Position numbers and translations under genes: made by a program. A DNA stretch of 64,000 bases from Blastomussa wellsi. Taxonomy: Eukaryota > Cnidaria > Anthozoa > Scleractinia > Plerogyridae. Of the stretch, positions 1 to 11,520 are shown one piece after another. Location: contig OX393564.1 in the NCBI GenBank assembly GCA_947652115.1, positions 3,731,098 through 3,795,097 of the forward strand. The letters are read 5' to 3'. Positions within the stretch are counted from its first letter, which is position 1; each line of letters opens with the position of its first letter. Below the pieces are notes generated by a model that saw only the letters and a list, made by a program, of their open reading frames with translations, was not told where the DNA came from and ran no database searches.

Positions 1-17
1 GTATTTTTCCAACCAAG

Positions 18-1155
18 GTTATGGTAGTGGTGGAGGTGGAAATGTTGGTGGAGGCGGTGGTGGTTGTAAGTTTATAGTTTTTCATAATTTATACAAGACT
101 GTCTCTGGGTAACCCACAACAAACAAGTTTTGAAGCAAAGATAATCACCAAATAAAAATAATCCTGTCCAGTTACCGGTCAAGAAATGAACTTTTTGTGT
201 GTGTGACTACAGGAAATCAAGTAGAAGTGTTTATTACAAAACACGCTCTGAAGTTTTTAACGTTTATGAGTGCCCAACGAGCAATGCCTTTGTAACGCTT
301 GTTCACTGTGGCTCCGACTGCCCTGAAATATCTTTCAATAAAGGTCTGCACGTTGTTGTGGGCGTATTTCAATATCATTTTGACCCTGGAACTGAAGAAA
401 CAATGGGGAACTGGGAGAATCATGTTAAACTGACAGGATGATCATCATGAGGTCTTTCCAAAGTTTGAAAGGCCCCTTAAATGGGTGCGGCTTGCAACTT
501 CGAATGCACCAATTATCAGCGTAAAATATTTGCTGTCACTTGTTTTTCAGTTTAATACTCCAAGAGGTTCTGAGAAGACACTGACGGTGGTTATTTTAGA
601 TTTTAAAAATATCCAAAGTGATGTAGCGCCACGATTTCTAACACTTCTGTCAATAATATTAATCCTCATACCCTGCCCTGAAATGATGAATGATCAGTGA
701 TACTGGCCTGCAAAGAGCCACGGCAAGGAAAAAGGCGTTTTTCTTGACAAGTTCTTGTGTGTAGGAAGCTTCTTTAGAAAACGTTTACAGGTAGAGGATA
801 TGAATCAGGAAATGGCGGAAACCAAAATATTTTTACAAAACTGGTCCCAGTTGTTCAAAGGTTGAATAACGTTATGCGCTATATTACCATTTAGTGGACA
901 AGTTTTAAGAAAAAAAATACAACGCTATCCACTGGATAGTGATTTATCCGGTGGGAAGAATTATCCAGCCTTTGAAAAACTGGGTTAGCTTGTCAACCAA
1001 ATGTGTTTTCTGGTAACCATTTGAAGTTCACACTGCCGTTGTTTTGTTTCTAAGATTGCAGGGATGGCAACAGGGAATGTTACCTTTGGGAGTATCTCTG
1101 CAACCAACATGAATACGTGAAGAATAATTGCAAAAAAACATGTGGAAGGTGCTGA
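18..1155 (+). CDS. 3' end of a secreted ShKT gene (probably a protease-ShKT), truncated at the window edge
   Basis: Only the last two coding exons are inside the window. Exon 18-65 starts after an AG acceptor and encodes a Gly-rich linker (Gly/Ser/Asn/Val), ending at a GTAAGT donor in phase 1. Exon 1055-1155 completes a Tyr codon, then encodes one ShKT domain with Cys spacing x6-x6-x9-x3-x2 and ends Cys-TGA. The same linker + ShKT pair closes complete protease genes further right, so an upstream S1 protease domain outside the window is likely, but this is inference. The intron (66-1054) holds no other coding sequence that I can support. The last Cys and stop lie in the same exon, as at 28922-29022, unlike the split-Cys genes on the right. 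An AATAAA at 1168-1173 follows the stop closely; a GTTAGT after the stop could instead be a donor for a 3'UTR intron. Confidence 0.75.
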
Positions 1156-2374
1156 AGGTTAGTGTGAAATAAATGGCCTCAAGAACGTCTCTGTAGTCTT
1201 GTTCAATTTAGATGATCACAATGTTCGCAAGTTGAAACTTAGAATAGTTAGCATTCTAACACTTGGACCATAGCCATAAAGATAAAACATTCACCTTAAA
1301 CAATAAGAAACTTACTCAGCTCAGTCGAGAGTCTTGCAGACTGTAAATGGGGGCTTACACTGTGTCTTGCAAAGTGTTTTATAATCTAAGCCAGGATTGT
1401 TTTGATTTTACTCATTTTCAGCTCTACGGAAGTCAGTGCTCTTCTTCGCATGCCAACAGCACGATTTGTTGTCTCCCCATCGGAGGATGATCAACTCTTT
1501 GAATAAAAGATCAACACGCTATAACGACCAAATGTGTTTTACCATTGATTCAAAGTCAACAAACAATGCCTCGTCATTTTGCATTCACAAAGAAGTGATA
1601 TTCCGCATGCATAGATTTGCCACTAGGTTTCTAGTTCCCAGTGCGAAATTAAAGCACGTGTGAAAATTAATGGTTCCAGTACAGGCGGTTTTGGTGAAAA
1701 ACGGCCTGGAATACGGAAAAATTCCTTTACTTCATCTTTCCCTTTCCAATTTTCTGCCTCACTCCTGCTCCCTTGGTAATTTTTCCCTCGCCCCAACTCT
1801 CCACTGTTTTCTTGATCAAGGTGGCAGCTTCAACACTTGGGATATATATATATATACACTCAATTTCCCTGTCTCTGCGCCCAGAGCAATGCAACATCAA
1901 GACCGCCATTATGGCCATCATATTTTTTTTTATTGCATAACAAAATAGTTTTCTTCGAGCAACCAATGAGGGGATAAAGTCTGGGTAAGCTTGCACGACA
2001 AAATATGGTCGCCATGGCAATGTCACGTACCGGGGACAAACCCTCATGGCATAAAATAAATTCAAATTTCCATGTAGAATCAGCAAAAAGCTATTGAAAA
2101 GGGAAACAATGAAAGTAGCAGAGGAAAAATTTAGTACATGTCACTGTTCTTCATATAATGTTCAATCCAATCCACAAAAGAACTAATGCGAGTGAAAACT
2201 GAGAACGTACTTCCGGCAGGGCATCTGGGTAAGCTTGCACGACAAAATATGGTCGCCATGGCAATGTCACGTACCGGGGACAAACCCTCATGGCATAAAA
2301 TAAATTCAAATTTCCATGTAGAATCAGCAAAAAGCTATTGAAAAGGGAAACAATGAAAGTAGCAGAGGAAAAAT
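1156..2374. other. Intergenic space between convergent genes
   Basis: Lies between the plus-strand ShKT gene and the 3' end of the minus-strand protease. It contains the first copy of the 244-bp tandem duplication (1981-2224). ORFs here show no recognisable domain. No other gene seen. Confidence 0.6.
1168..1173 (+). terminator. Possible polyadenylation signal
   Basis: AATAAA 13 nt after the TGA of the left-edge ShKT gene. It is so close to the stop that a downstream ATTAAA near 1648, reached through a 3'UTR intron, is an alternative. Confidence 0.35.
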
Positions 2375-2468
2375 TTAGTACATGTCACTGTTCTTCATAT
2401 AATGTTCAATCCAATCCACAAAAGAACTAATGCGAGTGAAAACTGAGAACGTACTTCCGGCAGGGCAT
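1981..2468. repeat. Perfect 244-bp tandem duplication over the 3' end of the minus-strand protease
   Basis: Copy 1 is 1981-2224 and copy 2 is 2225-2468; by eye they are identical base for base. Copy 2 carries the real last 94 nt of the protease coding region (2375-2468, coding strand minus) plus 3' flank; copy 1 is an extra, downstream copy of the same coding end. The junctions share a c(t/c)GGGTAA micro-homology, which fits a recent replication-slippage or microhomology-mediated duplication. Confidence 0.9.
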
Positions 2469-5400
2469 CCGGGTAATCCCCAGCTCACTGCTCCTCTCAA
2501 AACAAATTTCCCACTCTCGGAACACACGAAGGGTCCGCCACTATCGCCGTTGCAGCCGCTTATGCGGCTTTTCCCGCCAAAACCAGCACAAAGCATTGAT
2601 AGATCGTCAATTGGCTGGAAGAATGAATTTCCTTTGGAGCAAGTTGAATAGTTGACCGTTGGCATCATAACTTCCTGTAGCTTTTCGGCCCTTTGGACAC
2701 TATTAATCGTTAAAGCTCCCCAGCCTAAAAGTGATGAAAATGTATGATTAAAATGAAATCTAAACACAAACATAGCCAATAATGTAAACCAGCTGAATAA
2801 GGCAATAAGCGCCCATATTGACTATTATTTCTGCAATAATGAAACGCGGACGGTTTACTCTACCAAGCTAAAATGTTCCTTAGTTGTTCATTTATCCATG
2901 ATATTTGACATTGCCATGGCTGCCACATAATGACATACAGGTTTGTCCAAATATCAACTTTTTTGAGCTAATTTGTATTTCCGAGTCTGATTCGTCGATA
3001 TCGTAAAATCCACCATTTCCCATGGCAACGAAACTATGAAAATTGCTTTGTAAAGCAATATTTTATCGCCCCGTCGCAAGTTGTGTTACAGGAAATCTGT
3101 TACAGCCTCTTCCAGTTTCACGGTGATTTATGTTACAAACAAAAAGAAAAACGTATGTCAACAAAACAAAGGCGAGGCTAACTAGGGTTCTTTAATTTCC
3201 GATATTTCCTGCTAACCTCGTTCCCAGGGGCTTTTCCCTGGCCTTGGGGCGAGCGAAAAGCCGAGAAAAAGGCCTTGGGAACGAGGTTGGTTGGTTGGAA
3301 ATCCAAGAAATCCAACATGAGCTATCGAAAAATAAATAGAGGGGGTAAGTTTCTAAAGAAACAGTGGTGCTGCGCCGGTGGGAAGTTTAACAATATAATT
3401 TGGTTTTATCAACTGGGTTGATAATGTGAATTGGCCACCGTAAAGAGATTCGAATCAAAAGAAACTGTGGTGCTGCGTCGGTGGGAAGTTTAACAATATA
3501 ATTTGGTTTTATCAACTGGGTTGATAATGTGAATTGGCCACCGTAAAGAGATCACTTTACGGTGGCCAATAAACAATAATCCCTCAAAAAGTCATGTTAA
3601 TACCCTATTAACCCAGTTGATGATACATATTTTGATGTTGCTGTTTGTTACTTTTCAGTGTGCAGTAATAGCTGAATTATCATAATTGTAGTTTTTGCAT
3701 TAATCAGTTCACTCCTGTTTTCGGGAAGCGTTTGGAAGCATAAAAACAAGGGATTTTGTGTCCAAGAATTCAGCAGAATTTCATGAGCTGGAACGGCAGG
3801 TTCTGGTAAACTAGATGTATATTAGATTGTCATTTCTGTCGCCAAAGTTTGAAATAAGATTTAGAAGGAAAGACTGGTGACTTTAAATTCTGGCATGACA
3901 AATTTTGCGCCTTTAAAAGCTAATTACTTTCAGTGAACGCTGAAATAGGAAAACGAAGTCAGATATGACCCACAAGAGGTTATGACTAATCACTTAGCGG
4001 TGAAATCAAGTTTCTTTGAGTTATTCTCGAGGAGAAAACTTCAACAAAAGTTAGCTTTACGGGCTTCTAGCATAGCCTCTAAACGCGATCCGTTTAATAC
4101 AAAAAAAATCCTTATGCACTTCCATTATTCTCCAATACATCTGTTACTGCGGTTTTCAGAAACATGCGAACTCTGTTCATGTCGACGGTTACGTTTTTCG
4201 CTGCCGTCAATCATCAAGCGGACCTCTCAGAAAACAGAGGTACACTTCAACAGGGTCAAAAGGTCACATCTGTCAGTTGTGATTGGTAGACTTCGATCCA
4301 TTTTGTTTGTTTCTGATTTTCAAGGTTCATTAACTTTTACCGTAATTATGATTGACGGCAGCGAAAAGCGAAATCGTTGGTTGGGTTTTGAACTTCAGAG
4401 TTCGCATGTTATTGAAAACCGCAGTAAATTTAAGCTGGGTTTTTTAAAGTAACACCGTCCCCTACCAATATTTTACTTTATGAATATATTCATGGCCAAG
4501 GTGTGTACCGCGACCTTAATAGAGAAAAATCATTACGGGGGGTTCCATCACCACCACCACCCCCTCCCCCTGTAGAACGATGCCGGGATGAGTTTGCATG
4601 AACGTCCAAGGATGGAACATTACCTGTCAAGTAGCACATTTTACCGATATTAACTCTGCTGTCCTGCTCTGGGAGGCACACAACACCAACAGCTTGGTTA
4701 AGGATCGCTGGTCTTGACAGTCTTATTAGCGCAATGTCGTGACCGTAACCCGAGTCCGTCTGATATCGTTTGTGCAAGTACATCTGTGAAACTTCGAAAT
4801 ATTGTTCCGTGTCTTCCCTCTTCGTGAGATAATGGGCTCCTGTCAAAAGTAGAAAAGGTATGTAATTAGGCACTCTTGCCGTGGTATGATCACACTATTG
4901 CAAACAGAGATGTCGTGATTGCAGGTTGGAAAGCTGATGAGTGTTGAGCTACGTGCGACCTTACGCACATGAAGCGGGGGGGGGGGGGGGGGGGGGGTTA
5001 CCGCCCTATATTTGCTATACGGGTAGGTGCCGCTTGATATGGTATGTTTATTTCCAGGCCTAGATATCAGCGCAATAGTTTCCTTTGTCCTTAACAGGGT
5101 AGGGGTTTAACGTTAAACCCTCAGTGGCACAAATATACCCAAACATGACCAAACATCAGTCAAGTACCCCCCGGGACTCACACACGGTTCTAAGCATTGT
5201 AGATCTAGTCCCCAGAGCACACCATCCTTCAGTTAAAGCGCGTTTTCACCTTTAGTAGGGGGGGGGGGGGAAGTAGCTAAAGAAGATCCTAATGGTGGTA
5301 GTCCAACTATAACTCACAGCCACCGGGTACATTTTTACAACCCGAGTGTCGTGGTTGTAGCTATCGACAATGGGATCCACCCAAAATTGTATTCTTTGCC

Positions 5401-8400
5401 AGCGAATAATCAATCATAATTCACGCTTTGAAGTTGCAGTACCAATTCGAAACGTTTAACTAATTGGCCTGGTGGAGGAAGATGGAAATTTACTCCGATC
5501 TTTAAAGAGAAAGAAGACCAAGTACATAAATAGCCAGCGAACACAGATGGGAAACAAAAGCCGGAAATCCGTCTGTGTTCGCTGGCTAGTACATAAAGTA
5601 TAAAGAAAAAAAATAAAATATTTCCATGGCGACCAACTAAAATATAGAAATATATGGAAATATACCTTTTTATTCATGTTTACACTCAGGGGAGGAGCGA
5701 GTGGGGTATCTGGATACAAACCTAGAATGACCCGATATATCCTTGGATCTGGATAGAAAGCCAAACAATGCGCTGCGGTTACGATCCACTCAGGATGAAT
5801 TAGAGACGCTCCACACTTCTGGGTCCATGGACTTTTTCTCTCCCATTTAATTTCTATCATAGCTTGCCAAGGCCAGGAGTTCGGTTCAGCATCATGTCCA
5901 CCAATTACCCGAGGTAGAGGAGGTCTTTGGCCACATTCTGAAGTAAAAGACATTTCTTTAAGGTGGCTCATCTCAGTTTTTCAGAACCACACCAACCCAA
6001 CTTTAAAAAGCTAATACTTCACTGTCTTGAACCGGTCGGCCAAGATTTTTGGCACATTTACTAGAGATTGAATAATGTTTCCAAAAATGTAGATTTCATT
6101 GGCATCGGTATTACCATAGCAACGAAACGATGACGTCATGGTTTCTGAAAATCGACATTTTTCTCGATATCGAGACCTAAACTTTTAAAACGAACCAAGG
6201 TCCCTTATAGTATACATGTAGGTCTTCAACACTGCAAAGTTTGAAAAAATTCTATGAGAGCGTACTTTTTGAAAAAAGCGAGTTGAATATTTTGCAGTCA
6301 AAATTTAAAAGTTCGACTCAGTATCTGTTAGTATGGCGATTCCAGCGACTTCCTGCAGATTGAAACAATGTCCTTTCCACGTTTTATACCTTTGGCATAG
6401 AACAACTTTCCTGAAAGGTTTCGTCTAGTTTGCTTCACTAGATCTCTCTCTCTGTGAACTCAAAAGTAATGTCTTTAATATTCACATTTTTCTCATAGAA
6501 GGAACGTCTTTGATATGGGAGCATCTATGCAAAAACTAGTCGATAGAATTTTTTTAAAATCTCTAGATCCAAAGTATAACATGTTATGTGCTGTCCCTGA
6601 AAATTTCAAAGGCATTGAACTATTTTAAGAGCGCGAAATAATTATAAAAATATAGGGTACCTTTGCATTTGTTACGGAAAGTTTCGTTATCAGATATTTG
6701 TTGACAGCTGGTTTATTTCATAAGTTTCCCTTTCCCTGGAATCAACGAACTAACAGATACTGAGTCGAACTTTTAAATTTTGACTGCAAAATATTCAACT
6801 CGCTTTTTTTCAAAAACGTTCTCATAGAATTTTTTCAAACTTTGCAGTGTTGAAAACCTACATGTATACTACAAGGGACGTTGATTCGTTTTAAAAGTTT
6901 AGGTCTCGATATCGAGAAAAATGTCGATTTTCAGAAACCATGACGTCATCGTTTCGTTGCTATGGTAATACCGATGCCAATGAAATCTACATTTTTGGAA
7001 ACATTATTCAATCTGAAAGACGAGTTTATCAACATGACACGAGCGTGGGACAAAGAACAATTCTGAGTCCCCGACAGGAATCGAACCCATGACCACCCGA
7101 ACACCGGGCGGGCGTTCTATCCACTGAGCTACGAGAACTCCTGGAGAGCTAGGTCATTTTTACTGAGTTCTTATGTGACATGCGTTCCGCATACTGCTAG
7201 GTCCAGCAATGTCGATTTCATCATGAGTTGTGGCAAATGAGGGTGATGGCTAATTTTCAGCTCGGTAAATTATACATGAAAGACGAGTTTATCAACATGA
7301 CACGAGCGTGGGACCCGACAGGAATCGACCGGCCCAAGACAGTGAAGTATTGGCTTTTTAAAGTTGGGTTGGTGTGGTTCTGAAAAACTGAGATGAGCCA
7401 CCTTAAGGAAAAAAAAAAAGAAAATATATGCTATCCTGTAAGCTAGCGGCCTTGTGGGCCTGTTGGAGAGAAGAGAAATGATGATGAAGTTAGCTATGGG
7501 GTGCGGTTGCATGGGGGCACTTTCACTTTCAAATGAGCCTTTTACCACGGGAAACTGCGCAGGTGGCCAATAACCAAACCATACAAATTCTGCCGTTCGT
7601 GCAACGATTACCAAAGTGCATTTACAATAAGCGATTTTTTTTCCCGAAAAGCTCTTCGAGTCATAATTTCGAGTGACAACAAAATAATAAAGCCAACCAG
7701 GCAATCCCGTCACGAAAATAAAGTCAATAAATGGCAACATTCTTGTGTGTGCGGAGATTGAGATTTCGTAAGGCTAACCTCGCTAAATATCTAGGCTCAT
7801 GACTTAAATGTAGATATTTCAAATTGATTGCCAAAACGCTGAAAATTTCTTTAATGTCCGGTTCATAAATACGTACAAATAAGCTGGCACTGACATGACT
7901 ATTTCCACGAATAATTCAGAATTAGAAGTTATTTGTGTGACTAATCCTGAAAGTACGACGAGCACCAATACCCTCCCTCTATTTTTGTAAGGGAGTCCCC
8001 CTCCGGGGTTTCAGCCCCCTGGGCACTATCCCAGATTATGCCTGCACTCGATCAGTCGATGTACGTGTGAATACTGGCATCAGCGCTGTTTCTAGTTTTG
8101 TTAACGTTAATTTAATAGTATTGCGATTACGGTTGTTATTATGGCTCTGGAAAGCAATCTTTCGAGTACGTTTGAGCTTCATATCATAACAACAACAGCA
8201 GCTGCAATGATGATCAGGCAGTCTATCCACAGCTATTTAGTGAAGAGATTCCGAACCTTATGCAAAACATTAACAAAGACCACAAAACTACTGGATAGCT
8301 GTTGTGCGCAGGAGAGATTTTAAGCATGGTAATGGCTGATAAGATAAACAAAAGGTAATTGAAAGTGATAAAATGTAAAAGAGAATCGCACAAACCTTCC

Positions 8401-8456
8401 GAACCTTTACCAAGGCACGACAACGCCAAGGAGAGTACAATAACCGCTAAATGCAT
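2375..8456 (-). CDS. Secreted S1 serine protease, chymotrypsin-fold, no ShKT tail
   Basis: Four exons on the minus strand: 8411-8456, 5722-5937, 4624-4839, 2375-2724; all introns are phase 1 and the model gives 275 residues. Exon 1 is a signal peptide (residues 1 to about 16). Exon 2 carries the activation site Arg25|Val-Ile-Gly-Gly and the His motif TAAHC (His72). Exon 3 carries the Asp motif HDIAL (Asp122). Exon 4 carries GDSGGP (Ser221) and ends with a short hydrophilic tail and TAA. The residue six before the catalytic Ser is Ser, followed by Gly-Cys, so the S1 pocket is not trypsin-like. Unlike the three right-hand proteases there is no intron just before GDSGGP, and no Gly/ShKT exons follow. 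Donor of exon 2 is GTTTGT, weaker than the others. It is the only minus-strand gene of the cluster. Confidence in the fold and triad is high; the distant signal exon is chosen from phase and a good GTAAAG donor. Confidence 0.88.
3209..3290. repeat. Small palindromic element (MITE-like)
   Basis: CTAACCTCGTTCCCAGG at the left is matched in inverted orientation by the right end CCTTGGGAACGAGGTTGG. It lies in the last intron of the minus-strand protease. No coding capacity. Confidence 0.7.
3355..3575. repeat. Tandem 103-bp repeat built from a TIR-like sequence
   Basis: Two near-identical copies start at 3355 and 3458 and include GGTTGATAATGTGAATTGG and CCACCGTAAAGAGAT, followed by a short inverted copy of the last motif. 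The same motif forms the terminal inverted repeats of the palindromic element at 19627-19796. Confidence 0.75.
3655..4520. repeat. Dispersed repeat, copy 1 (partner at 54390-54970)
   Basis: About 0.4 kb from 3655 reads in parallel with 54390-54760 (shared blocks such as TTCATGAG, GGCAG and AGATATGAC.CA.AAGAGGTT), and a second block near 4448-4520 matches 54911-54970. The copies are diverged. The segment between the blocks here contains a palindromic insertion (4145-4426). Confidence 0.55.
4145..4426. repeat. Palindromic foldback element
   Basis: Left end TACTGCGGTTTTCAGAAACA and right end TTGAAAACCGCAGTA are inverted copies, continued inward by GCGAACTCTG / CAGAGTTCGC and by CGCTGCCGTCAATCAT / ATGATTGACGGCAGCG. 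The 156-residue ORF over it is a by-product. It sits in the last intron of the minus-strand protease. Confidence 0.8.
4976..4997. repeat. Poly-G tract
   Basis: Run of 22 G in the second intron of the minus-strand protease; a second run of about 12 G lies near 5259-5270. Confidence 0.9.
5958..7406. mobile_element. Large foldback element with TTAAGGTGGCTC ends, in intron 1 of the minus-strand protease
   Basis: The left arm begins TTAAGGTGGCTCATCTCAG and the right arm ends CTGAGATGAGCCACCTTAA. The arms match inward over several hundred bases (for example CAGTATCTGTTAG near 6320 against CTAACAGATACTG near 6750, and CGATATCGAGACCTAAAC near 6170 against its inverted copy near 6900). A tRNA-derived SINE (about 7013-7330) interrupts the right arm. 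No transposase ORF is visible, so it is non-autonomous. The element begins only 20 bp upstream (gene sense) of the protease exon that carries the catalytic His. Confidence 0.85.
7013..7330 (-). mobile_element. tRNA-derived SINE nested in the foldback element
   Basis: On the minus strand 7140-7061 reads TTCTCGTAGCTCAGTGGAT (A box) and GGTTCGATTCC (B box), followed by a CGGGGACTCAGAA tail and a family-specific region. The upstream part (CATTTTTACTGAGTTCT) is shared with the SINE pair at 49.7-50.1 kb. A second, short partial copy of the tail (7272-7331) follows, so the insertion is compound. Confidence 0.75.
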
Positions 8457-9155
8457 GAAGCAACCGGCTGTCTCTCTTTACTTGAGAATAATACAGTGAA
8501 ATGGTACTGAATACAACGCAACCGAAGCCCAGTCTTAGCGAGAGTGCTCTCAAATGACAGGCAGAGGTTCTTAGCATCCGCAAAATGTCCCCAATGTCAA
8601 CATTCCATTGGCGTGACAAACAAAACAACGTGACGAGCCGAGAATAATGTAGGAATTATTAGCCTCCCATGTAGACGCTTTTTGGCATACAGGAAGGTAC
8701 AGAGATTACTGGCGCATAGCTCGTAGAACTATGGAGCGATATGGAACCTAGAAAAGCAGTGACTGTTTTAGCAAGTTGCAGACGAACTACGCGGTACCAA
8801 GTCCTCTAATTTAAGCAAGGCCACAACGACAAAGAATGACCGATCAGTAAAAAATCTAAAGATACTAAAAACGGCAAACTGATTCCCACGGCATGAAGAA
8901 GAGATCGAGACAGAAATAATATAAGAAGAGAAAAAGTAGAATTTATTTGAATATAGTCTAGTTGTTTTAATCTTATTTTATAGCACAACTTTGGTAAAGC
9001 GCCCGTTCTGATTGGTCAATTTAGCGTGTACTATTTGCCCATGGGTGTGCTCTGCTGACGATGTTTAGCACGCTCTGTACTGCGTGCGTTTGCAACTTTT
9101 TGGTGCATTTCCTGGTAGTTCTTCTGAATAATAGCGACGCACATAGCGACGCCAA

Positions 9156-9296
9156 GGGGGATGGTGAACCATTTGCCCCCAAAATTCTCCCAAGTTGCCT
9201 TGTCCAAATTTCTCTTGCTGCCCAAAAAGTCTGATTTGCCCAAAATTTGGAGGGGCTGCAACCCCCCGGCCCAAGCAGGCCCGTACGCCTAAGGCG
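9156..9296 (+). repeat. Dispersed repeat, copy 1 (partner at 46951-47094)
   Basis: Shares AATTCTCCCAAGTTGCCTTG, CCCAAATTTCTCTTGCTGCC and GGGGCTGCA with 46951-47094 in the same orientation. It ends in a C-rich stretch plus ACGCCTA in both copies. It creates overlapping spurious ORFs. Confidence 0.75.
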
Positions 9297-10354
9297 ACGC
9301 AAAATTTTACCTTCTGGATTTCACGGAAAACCTGCACACATGCTGAAGGCTAGCAGTCGTTTCATGATCATTTTCATACCCTCCGTTTAGCAAAACCTGC
9401 TGGCTTACTTTGCTAATCTTACATTGTTCAATCTTCTGTTTTGTAAGTTTACATAAAAAAAAAACATGACTGACGTTGTCCTATTGACATTATTTACTTT
9501 GTTTGAAATCTCCTCATTAAAAGTACTTTTAAAAAGTGTAAACAACCTTACATGCAGCCGAATGAGTTTTATGCAAACACAAATTTGGCCAAATTTAACT
9601 TCTTTTGTATAACAAAGTCTTTTTTTAAAAGGAGAGACAACATCAATTTCACCAGTTCACATTGCATTGGGCAAATGATCGACGGGCGAATGATCTTTTG
9701 AAAACCCAGGTCTACACAGTACACTCAGTCATTTCATGCATGATCATCGTTCTCTCTCATTTTGTCAATTTCTCTAAGAAAAGTATGTTAAGTTTGTTCA
9801 GCTCCTTCCACATGTATTCGACTTTTTTTGTGAGTAAATAAATATGAAGCTTCCTTTGCGTTCAAGTAAAGTGTGTTGTCTTGTATAGTAATGGACTAAT
9901 TTAGTGCACTCCAGTTAAACGAGCGTGAAAGGTATTAGTCGTATGGAAGCATTTAAGGAAGCAGTTAAGACAATCATTTAGTCTTTCATCATGCTGATAT
10001 CGCTGATTTATAAAGCTGAAAGCAACAGAAGCGACAGTTAATTCTGCACTATAAAAACCCGCCATTTTATTTTTTCTTGTGGTTATACTCGTGAGACTAT
10101 GAACACATTTAAACCAACTTTTTATTGTATTTAAACACAGAAGGTAGAGAATTTGTAGTTGGGATTTTTAGAAATATTGCATCTTACTTTAGCAAACATA
10201 ATTAGCGAAGTAGTCTTTTAAGCTCGGACGGATTCTGACGTCTGAAAGACACAAGGTGATAAATTTGACTGACTGGGAAAGTAGGATAAACCCTAACTCT
10301 TAGTGCTCCGATAATTGTCATTTAAACACCTTACAGGTGACAAATGTGGGTATG

Positions 10355-10360
10355 TATAAA
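10355..10360 (+). promoter_or_regulatory. Probable TATA box
   Basis: TATAAA in the context GTATGTATAAATGTG, 55 bp before the ATG of the 10415 protease. This spacing leaves room for a 5'UTR of roughly 25-30 nt. Confidence 0.5.
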
Positions 10361-10414
10361 TGTGCTTACATTGGAAAACTAATTTTCAGTTGAGGCTAAA
10401 CTGTTGCTTCAAAG

Positions 10415-11487
10415 ATGAAGCTTTCCCCGGTCGCGGTAATTCTGACAGCATTACTTGCACTCTCCAAAGGTAAAATGTTTCTTACCAAATAAGGTGCTGA
10501 TGCTTTTCGAGTTTTTTTGGCCAGTTTTCTCATTAAGTATTTTGTAATTATACTTTGAGTGGAGAGTCTAGGGCCATTTACAAGATCGTATCCCCTTAAT
10601 TATCTCATTATTTTTTGTATAGAAAACGCTGAGCTTGTAAAGGCAATTTGTTCAGTGTTAAAAATAATCACTCGGTACAAAATATCGACGGGTCGACAAT
10701 AGGGTGTCTTACTTAGCAGAGACATCTATCCATTTATCTGCTTTGGGCTTGTTAATCTTCTAGGATGTGCCTGTCTTCTAGAAGTATGCGGTATTAAAGC
10801 TTATGGGAAGAAAGTCAGAATTATTTAGCTATTGGCTCTCTTGTTTGTTAAGCATCGAAGCTGCAAGGCACGATGCGCGAATGACAAAGGCGTGCGACAA
10901 AGGCGTGAGTCAAATAGACCCAACATGAGAACAGTCAAGTGACTGAAAGGAATTTTTTCTAGCTTCTTTTAAAAATATAACAAGTCCTTAAACCTGAAGA
11001 AAAATAGGGAAAAATCAACGCCCACATAGAAATTTAAATCAAACGCCTACAATTAATTAGAAGATAAGCGCCTGTTGAACAGCGCAAACGTAGAAGAAAG
11101 AAAAAAGCGTCAAAATAAAGAACTCTTTTGCCAAATCATCACCAAAGAACAGAAAATAAAACCATTATATGGAATCTTAATTTACCCCTTAAGGTTGTGG
11201 CATACGTCACTTCACCTCCCGCGTCGTTGGCGGCGAGAATGCGCCCAAGCATTCCTGGCCATGGCAGATCTCTTTGCGGATTTCTCACATGGGACAGCTG
11301 AGGCACATCTGTGGCGGTTCCCTGATCAGTGATCGATGGGTTGTGACAGCGGCGCATTGTGTCGTGAACGAGCAAGACCAGCCAGGCAGTCCTAACATGT
11401 TCACTGTTGTAGTTGGTAAGCATCAAAAACAACAACAATACGGAAGACGATGAGTATAATAACAATAACAATAATAATAATAATAAC

Positions 11488-11520
<33 letters not shown>

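Larger units (their letters stand above)
8457..10414. other. Intergenic region between divergent protease genes
   Basis: Holds the upstream sides of the minus-strand protease (start at 8456) and the plus-strand protease (start at 10415). Contains one dispersed repeat (9156-9296) and the TATA box near 10355. I see no gene. Confidence 0.6.

Noticed and set aside
199..441. 80-residue plus-strand ORF
   Set aside because: Lies in the intron between linker and ShKT exons of the left-edge gene; no domain, no start context, opposite-strand ORF of similar length overlaps.
1727..2086. 119-residue minus-strand ORF
   Set aside because: Overlaps the duplicated 3' flank of the protease and has no recognisable motif.
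3982..4452. 156-residue ORF
   Set aside because: Covers a palindromic foldback element (4145-4426).
7270..7740. 156-residue minus-strand ORF
   Set aside because: Runs from mobile-element sequence into intron 1 of the minus-strand protease; no domain.
9021..9337. Overlapping minus-strand ORFs of 76-93 residues
   Set aside because: Three frames over one dispersed repeat; the same repeat occurs at 46951-47094.
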